Shown here: in pieces, positions 7,817 to 12,803 of the stretch
Position numbering within the stretch: the stretch's first letter is position 1
How the letters are laid out: each line of letters opens with the position of its first letter
DNA from: Bondarzewia mesenterica
Lineage: Eukaryota > Basidiomycota > Agaricomycetes > Russulales > Bondarzewiaceae
Direction of reading: 5' to 3'
Length of the DNA stretch: 12,803 nt
Assembly (NCBI GenBank): GCA_004802705.1
Contig: SGPL01000760.1
Span: forward strand, 1-12,803
Translations under genes and position numbers: made by a program
Notes under the pieces: model-generated
What the model saw: only the letters and a program-made list of their open reading frames with translations
Told to the model about the DNA's origin: nothing
Databases searched by the model: none

Positions 7817-9377
7817 CTGGGTTCCTCCTCTGCTTCCTCGGCTAGCTCCGTGGTTCGATTCCTGAAGGGTTTTTTGGTGTTCCCTTTAGAATGTTGGTTC
7901 CTTTTTGGACATTGCCAGGCAAAGTGCTCAGGCTTCCGGCAATAGAAGCATCCTCCCTTCTTTTGGAGGTCCGCTCTTTCCTGGGGGTCCAGCTTTCTGA
8001 AAGCAGATTTGTCGATGTCCATTGGAATAACTTGATCATTGTTGTTAGGCAGTGCAAACCGTTGATTGGGTGCCAGTGCATACCGATTGGTAGTGAAAGG
8101 GCATTGAGTGTCCCATGACTGGTAGCGATTGGGGTACTCGACCTTCCCCCTTCCATTGTGATTGGCGACCTCTGTGGTATAGTTCTGGAAGAGGTCGTCA
8201 TAGGTGGTTGCATGTTTGTATCAATCTTTAATTTTCTCAGGGGGGTTATCCCTGAGTAGGATCCTTTCGACAATTTTCTGGTCCAATCTGCGCTTGAATT
8301 CTTCGATCAAAGGGGTTCTCATATATTTGGCCTTCAGGGCGAGTTCCTTGAAGGTGGCTATGTATGCCTAGACTGAATATTTTCCTTGGACTAGTTTTTT
8401 GAGCTTGATCACCATATTCCTTTCTGAGTTAAGTTTTTCGAATACTGCTTTGAGGGCTTTTTCGAAGTCAGCGTAAGTGGTCACCAGAGTGGTGGCGAGT
8501 ACGTCTGTGTAGTCCATGGCCCATTGTTCAGCTAGTCCTCCCTTCATAAGAGAGAGGACGAAGGCTATTTTGGCATAGTCATTGTCAAAGTTCTTGGCAC
8601 GTGCTTTCATATAGAGGTTGCATTGTGCCAGGAAGCACTTGGTGTCTGTGCGGTTTCCTGAGAATGAAGTTGGTTTAGCCAAATCAGGAAGTTTGTCATT
8701 TGTGGAAGTCATGATGAGAACGGGTGCTTGAATTGGTGGGATGGGTGGTCTGAGTGGAGCTGGTCTCAAATCTAGATCTAATAGCTGGAGCTGGGGTGTT
8801 CTGGTAGTTCCAGTAGCGGCTTGTTGAAGCGCTCTTCGAGCGATGTCTCCAAGTGATTCTAAAAAGTGTTCAGGGTCTTCTTGAAAGAAGAAAGGTCGTG
8901 GTGATTCGCTGATTCCTGAAGGTTCTCGACTAATTCTCCGAGATGGGGATCGAGGAGTTCGGGGAGTTTAGGGTAATCTGGATGACGAAGGTAGGCCTTG
9001 TGCTGATGGACTAGCAGTGTGAACTTCCTGCGGAGTTGGAGGGTCTTGCTTTTAGAGGGAGTCAAAGAGGGCTTCGATCTTCTGGAGGTCTCCGGGGTAT
9101 TCGTGATCTTCTCCATGGAAGTCAGGGTAGATTCCACCACTTTGTTTGCAGAACCACTGGATTGATCAGTTTTGGAAGAAGTACCTGTCTCGGCTTTCTG
9201 AGAAGCAGATATGATCATTTGACGAATCAGGGAGACTGTGTATAAGTTGGACAATTTTTTGAAGTTCTGGGAAACAGATGTGGTCGGGTTCAGGGGTTGG
9301 ATGATTTGTCCTTGGTAATTCCTTGCTAGGGTCAATATCCGTGGTGGGGATGTCGAGCTTCTATTGATGCCCGACAT
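7711..9377 (-). pseudogene. Gag (capsid and nucleocapsid) with CCHC knuckle
   Basis: The start chosen is ATG at 9377 (MSGINRSSTSPP); an in-frame ATG at 9416 would add 13 residues. The N-terminal 170 residues are Ser/Thr/Lys-rich. At about 8885 the frame changes and continues FFFQEDPEHFLESLGDIARR, then a Pro-rich linker (RPPIPPIQAP). The capsid-like core follows (LAKPTSFSGNRTD, FLAQCNLYMKARA, FEKALKAVFEKLNSERN), with TAG at 8368-8370 and TGA at 8221-8223 inside it. The nucleocapsid knuckle lies at 7909-7950. The frame closes at TAG 7711-7713. Gag would assemble the cytoplasmic particle around element RNA. Total length of about 550 codons is generous for fungal gypsy Gag because of the N-terminal extension. 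Confidence 0.88.
7909..7950 (-). other. CCHC zinc knuckle of Gag
   Basis: The motif CFYCRKPEHFAWQC has perfect CX2CX4HX4C spacing and is followed by basic residues (PKRNQHSKGNTKK). It is the nucleocapsid RNA-binding finger, and no ligand residue has been lost. Confidence 0.95.
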
Positions 9378-9427
9378 AATGAATGGGTTATAGGGTGAGT
9401 GGTGAGTAGATCTCATTCAAGTGCTAA

Positions 9428-9444
9428 GGATGCTTTTGATACAG
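9428..9444 (-). other. Possible primer-binding site
   Basis: The minus strand reads CTGTATCAAAAGCATCC, 5 bases inside the candidate LTR end and about 50 bases before the Gag ATG. It partly resembles the TGGTATCAGAGC type used by many LTR elements, but the first bases do not read TGG, and an extra A or a substitution is needed. Position is right; identity is weak. Confidence 0.3.
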
Positions 9445-9449
9445 AAGGG

Positions 9450-9931
9450 TGCTCAGGCTACAATGGGATGCCTCGTGACGAGATGATAGTGATGAAAGGT
9501 GATGGTGGCCGAGATGATCACGAGATGATGATCGAGGAGACCAAGATAATGACTTTGTGTGATGTGAGGTGTGGATAGCGTGGCCAGCAGGTCCTTGATG
9601 GAAGACTGGTTAATGTGATCATTGACTTGATGTACAAGAAGAGAATGATGAAAGAGAGAAGCCCAGAGGCTCATCAGACTAGGCAGTAGATCAGAAGATC
9701 CAATGTATTACAAAGTGAACGAGATGATGATATATCTATACTGCCTGAGTATGACTTAGCAATGCACAAGATAAGAAGTAGAAATGTAATGATAAGTCTG
9801 TCTGCATTATGATGAGAGAAAAGGAGTCAATATGTCTGCCTTGCATATGAAAGGGTCCTTACGTCCCGAGAATGTAGCACATGATAATAAAAAATAAACT
9901 GGCTCGTCAGGTGATGTACGTGTTCTTAACA
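9450..9931 (-). repeat. Candidate 5' LTR
   Basis: On the minus strand the segment starts TGTTAAGAACACG (9931) and ends GCCTGAGCA (9450), giving canonical TG...CA ends and a length of 482 bases. It lies just upstream of the possible primer-binding site and gag. CpG frequency falls abruptly just outside the outer end, consistent with an insertion boundary. There is no second copy in the window, so the ends are not proven. The 73-codon minus-strand frame at 9453-9674 inside it has no recognisable product. Confidence 0.4.
9479..9728 (+). repeat. Four dispersed CGAGATGAT copies inside the candidate LTR
   Basis: Exact 9-mers CGAGATGAT occur at 9479-9487, 9510-9518, 9521-9529 and 9720-9728. In the element's own sense they read ATCATCTCG. 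Repeated short boxes in an LTR may be transcription-factor sites or replication-slippage products; the sequence does not say which. Confidence 0.6.
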
Positions 9932-9936
9932 TTTAG

Positions 9937-10311
9937 TGGGTTCATTTGAGGAGTGGAAGGGGTTTGGTGGAGATCAGTAAGGGTGCTATGAGTGGGCTGG
10001 GAGACACGATCATTTTAAGTGCCTCCTTAGTGGTGGTAGTTGAGAATAGAGTCATCATGCTTGAGGCTTGTTCCATGCATGCACTAGGGATTCTGATCAG
10101 AATTATTGTGAGACAAGGTCACTTAGCCAGGGGTGTCACTTGCTCTTCATCCATAATTAGCTCCTACACAGGCACTTTGCATTTCCTGAGCAATTTATTT
10201 TTGTCTGATTTGGATGGATCACTCTCGTCCACTTCACTTAAGCATATTTATACCATGTTCAAGCACCTCACCACATCTCCCAATATTGTAGCCTTGTTTA
10301 AGTTTTTATAG
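9937..10311 (+). CDS. Unidentified open frame of about 124 codons
   Basis: This frame is open from 9937 (after TAG 9934-9936) to the terminal TAG/TGA cluster near 10311. The first ATG is 9988, giving about 107 residues (MSGLGDTIILSASLVVVVEN start) with a hydrophobic N-terminal stretch and Ser/Leu-rich remainder. No family is recognised. An opposing minus-strand frame (10310-9942) with three stops reads at least as well, with charged stretches such as SEVDESDPSKSDKNKLLRK, so the real direction is uncertain and both may be relics. The stretch begins right beside the candidate LTR end. Confidence 0.15.
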   Translation, partial: WVHLRSGRGLVEISKGAMSGLGDTIILSASLVVVVENRVIMLEACSMHALGILIRIIVRQGHLARGVTCSSSIISSYTGTLHFLSNLFLSDLDGSLSSTSLKHIYTMFKHLTTSPNIVALFKFL

Positions 10312-11041
10312 TGAGATGTTATAGACAACACTGACCAGAGGATGAACTAAAACTGCATGCTCTTTTTGCAATATATGTGCATAATTTTAGCAATGGTCAC
10401 AAATTAACAGAAAGAGGGAACACATGCCAGCATTACGTGCCTTCTGCTGCCTCAATAGTGCTCACGAGGTTAAAGATCTCATGATCTTCCTATGTACAAC
10501 TGCATATCATAATCTCATCTTGACTGAGCTTCATGTCTCACTCACACTTTCTCACTCATTTTCATCTATTTAAAAAATCTAGATATCCATGCTCAGCATA
10601 TATGTAGATACAATAGTTGAGATGGAGATGACTTATGCATGCACTGGTATTGCTAGCATGGCTAGTAGAGCGAAAACAAAGAAGAGCTTCATGCTAGAGA
10701 AAGCTGTTCTTTATATGAGTGCCTACTATAGAAGATTGCAGATATAAAGGATGTGCATAATGAAAGTGCATCTCTCAGATGCGATGGACTCATCTGGTCA
10801 TGAGGGTGTGTAGTGAGAATATGACATCAGCAATAGAGGTCCTGAGATTGCTGTGGCTATCAAGTGGCATTTATTAATAAATGTTTCTCACTAGCCATCA
10901 TAGGAGAGTAAAGGTTATGAAAGTTCAGAGTATAAAGTGTCAGTCACATGGTTATAGCATGGTTGGTGCATGAGTTCTATTTTTAGATAAAATAATGTAT
11001 TTGATAAATTAATTTTTTTTTCTCATTTCTCATCTCTCTCA

Positions 11042-11193
11042 CTGCATTAGCAATTAAACCCTTACTCGACCTTGATGGATGGGCAGGAGCCTAAACATTT
11101 GCATGATAAAGAAGAAGGCAATTTTAATGATAATGAGTTGTGCATGCACTTTATACCCTTCATACCCTTCAGTTATCTCATTGATAAGATGTG
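11042..11193 (+). other. Possible relic exon after a splice-acceptor-like site
   Basis: A pyrimidine-rich tract ends TCTCTCACTGCATTAG at 11051. The following frame reads QLNPYSTLMDGQEPKHLHDK and EEGNFNDNELCMHF, then stops at TGA near 11191. The charged composition and acceptor-like context suggest a coding remnant. There is no homology I can name, and an overlapping frame (11079-11387) is also open but very hydrophobic. Confidence 0.12.
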
Positions 11194-11399
11194 ATCAACT
11201 GATATGCTTTGCTTGCTATTACCTTCACTTATATTTCTTCTATTCTTTTATCATCTTATTCATCTTTCATTCTGCTCCACCATGTTTCACTCTATGTCTA
11301 GTCTTAATTTTGTTCACCTTTTTTATATTTTTAATATATAATGACAGATATTTGCTGTCCTATAACTGTCAAAATAATAATGAATGAATAGCAAGATTT

Positions 11400-11915
11400 C
11401 TTAAAAACATAGATGTTGAACTATTACAAAAATTACAACCCTGTATTCTATATCTACAGCTCAATTGTAACTAACAGCAGTGACAGTGCAAATACTGCAA
11501 CCTCACTGAATAACTCAGACATACATAACCTAGCCTTATGTGATACATCTCAATACAAGCATCCTATGAGCTCTCATTAGCATTTCAACATAAGCTTTAT
11601 CAAATCTGCAAACTTGCTGACAATTAAAACTGATAAGTATTGCTTCTCTATCAGTACATAAACTATTTGAGCACAAGAAGGGCTAAGATGATAGCTGTAA
11701 TTATTCACATCTACATCACTACATTTGACACAGAGATCAAAAAGAGTAGAGTGATATTTTAAAGTAGTATCATTGTCATCAATGATGATATTGATGTGGA
11801 TGCAAAAATGTTGTGCAAGCATCTCGACAAAAATTGAGTAGCTTTGATTCACTTTTAACTCTATAATGCTCCTCTTTTTAATAGTGTTATATCTAAAAAA
11901 CTCTGTGCACTGATG
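11400..11915 (-). pseudogene. Decayed coding relic of unknown family
   Basis: The frame is open from 11915 to 11577 (about 112 codons) with no ATG start. It then continues in the same frame past TAA/TGA at 11574-11579 and another TGA into ELIGCLY, DVSHKARLCMSELFSEV and AVFALSLLLVTIEL. The open part includes TEFFRYNTIKKRSIIELK, IDDNDTTLKYHSTLFDLC and YHLSPSCAQIVYVLIEKQY, which has a globular-protein composition. Every internal stop could derive from CGA, CAA or TGG by a transition. I do not recognise the family. It may be a host gene or transposon fragment mutated together with the surrounding DNA. Confidence 0.3.
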
Positions 11916-12269
11916 CTAGCATGTTCAGTTGTCTATGACTATAGCTTTATTGACAAAGAGCTAGACCAATCAATTTAATCTCTTTATAAGCAATAACATT
12001 AAAAGTAGAGATGAGATAAGATATGCCTTAGCTCAGCCCAACATGATCAATTTAAATGCAAATAAACAAGGGTGTAGCTGGCCACCAAGCCTCATTATCC
12101 ACCTTCAAATGATACCTTAAGGCATAAAAGTGAAATTAGTGTTAGCACAGACAAAACATTAAAAATTACCTTAATTTTCTGCAATCTCTCTGTTTGTTTT
12201 ACCTTCTAAAGTTGACTTGGAGTTAAGAAAGGTTAAAAATGTTATTTATATAAGATATAATTTTGTTCT

Positions 12270-12302
12270 CTTAATATGATGATAATTTCTTAATATGATG
12301 AT
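12270..12302 (+). repeat. 14-bp direct repeat, two copies
   Basis: CTTAATATGATGAT occurs at 12270-12283 and again at 12289-12302, separated by AATTT. This is a local duplication in AT-rich DNA with no gene attached. Confidence 0.8.
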
Positions 12303-12803
12303 GAAGGGGAGATGAGAGTGACTAGAGAGACAACATAGAGGGTGAAACTATAGTGGGTGAAGCCAGACTACAATGATTTAATTTAAAGCTACAATACTAC
12401 AAAATTAAAAAAAAAAAAGATTAGTTACACAAATCTTACTATTTTGTAATCACACTAGTTCAACTTTAATGACATTTTTGTAGTCTCGCACCATATGAGG
12501 ATCAACATGAATTCTAGGGGGGGAGGTTAAGAGAATGCTTCCCTTTTTGAGAATCATAATTAATTACTTGTTAGGAGAAGGCCACTATGTTGCATGACAT
12601 GAATGATTCCTGCCTCTTTTTAACTTTTTTTTTTTTAAATTTCAAAATGAACTTCATCAAAGTTCTAAATAAATTAATATTGAAGCTGACCTTCTATTTA
12701 ATAAGTGCAATTGAGTTTGTGTAATCTCTGAATATATATTTTCAAATATGCATTCTCCATTTATAAATGCACCATTATATTTTCATACATTATAATCTTC
12801 AGA

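Larger units (their letters stand above)
3306..9931 (-). mobile_element. Decayed Ty3/gypsy chromovirus retrotransposon, 3' LTR not found
   Basis: Read on the minus strand, the order is candidate 5' LTR, possible primer-binding site, gag with CCHC knuckle, protease, reverse transcriptase, RNase H, integrase, chromodomain. Integrase downstream of RT/RNase H defines the Ty3/gypsy order, and the chromodomain after integrase defines chromoviruses. Frames change at about 8885 (in gag), at 7711-7816 (gag to protease, possibly natural), at 7157-7165, near 5790 and at 5398-5406. About 25 in-frame stops can be read through, nearly all explainable as transitions (CGA to TGA, CAA to TAA, TGG to TGA or TAG). 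The copy is therefore a non-autonomous relic. The 3' LTR is missing or unrecognisable. A basidiomycete origin is inferred from overall protein resemblance only. Confidence 0.93.
9932..12803. other. AT-rich, CpG-depleted flank
   Basis: Only nine CpG dinucleotides were found by eye between 10001 and 12803, while TpG and CpA are frequent. No complete gene is recognisable. Several stretches stay open longer than expected for such AT-rich DNA and may be decayed coding sequence (see separate entries). The remainder (10320-11040, 12170-12803) holds A/T runs and low-complexity sequence only. The pattern suggests long exposure to cytosine deamination, as in methylated repeats or RIP-like mutation. Confidence 0.6.

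Noticed and set aside
9453..9674. 73-codon minus-strand frame in the candidate LTR
   Set aside because: His/Leu/Ser-rich with no motif; more likely chance within the LTR and its ATCATCTCG repeats.
11079..11387. 102-codon hydrophobic plus-strand frame
   Set aside because: Composition is dominated by Phe/Leu/Ile from T-rich DNA, and the overlapping frame with charged residues is more protein-like.
1..12803. CRISPR arrays, bacterial operons, rRNA
   Set aside because: No regularly spaced repeats, no ribosome-binding-site-led gene clusters and no rRNA signature were visible.

Overview
The window looks like fungal nuclear DNA, most likely basidiomycete. This is inferred from the style of the retroelement proteins, from intron-like signals, and from the absence of any bacterial gene organisation. 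The best-supported content is one large, decayed Ty3/gypsy LTR retrotransposon of the chromovirus type (integrase followed by a chromodomain). It lies on the minus strand from about 9931 (5' end) to about 3306 (3' end).

Layout. (1) 1-3175: CpG-rich, balanced-composition DNA with no gene I can name. The only candidate is a weak, phase-consistent three-exon plus-strand model at 1728-2652. TG-rich tracts and a (CGGACT)3 repeat are also present. (2) 3176-3353: a short stretch with LTR-like termini, unproven. (3) 3306-9377: relics of gag and pol on the minus strand, in the order Gag (CCHC knuckle), protease, reverse transcriptase, RNase H, HHCC/DDE integrase, chromodomain and a long C-terminal tail. 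About 25 in-frame stops and several frame changes break the frame, so none of it can be expressed as an intact polyprotein. (4) 9428-9931: a possible primer-binding site and a candidate 5' LTR of about 480 bp (TG...CA). I found no matching 3' LTR in the window. (5) 9932-12803: AT-rich, almost CpG-free DNA with a few open stretches that look like relics of unknown coding sequence.

Together the element's genes would have encoded a standard retrotransposition cycle: Gag particle, protease processing, reverse transcription with RNase H, and integration guided to chromatin by the chromodomain. Here the catalytic aspartates of protease, reverse transcriptase and RNase H all read as asparagine. In each case the change has the form expected from CpG to CpA mutation. 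The integrase catalytic triad is still readable. CpG density drops in three steps across the window, from the left flank through the element to the right flank. This suggests a boundary between normal and methylated or RIP-like-mutated chromatin. I saw no rRNA, tRNA, CRISPR array or bacterial-type feature.
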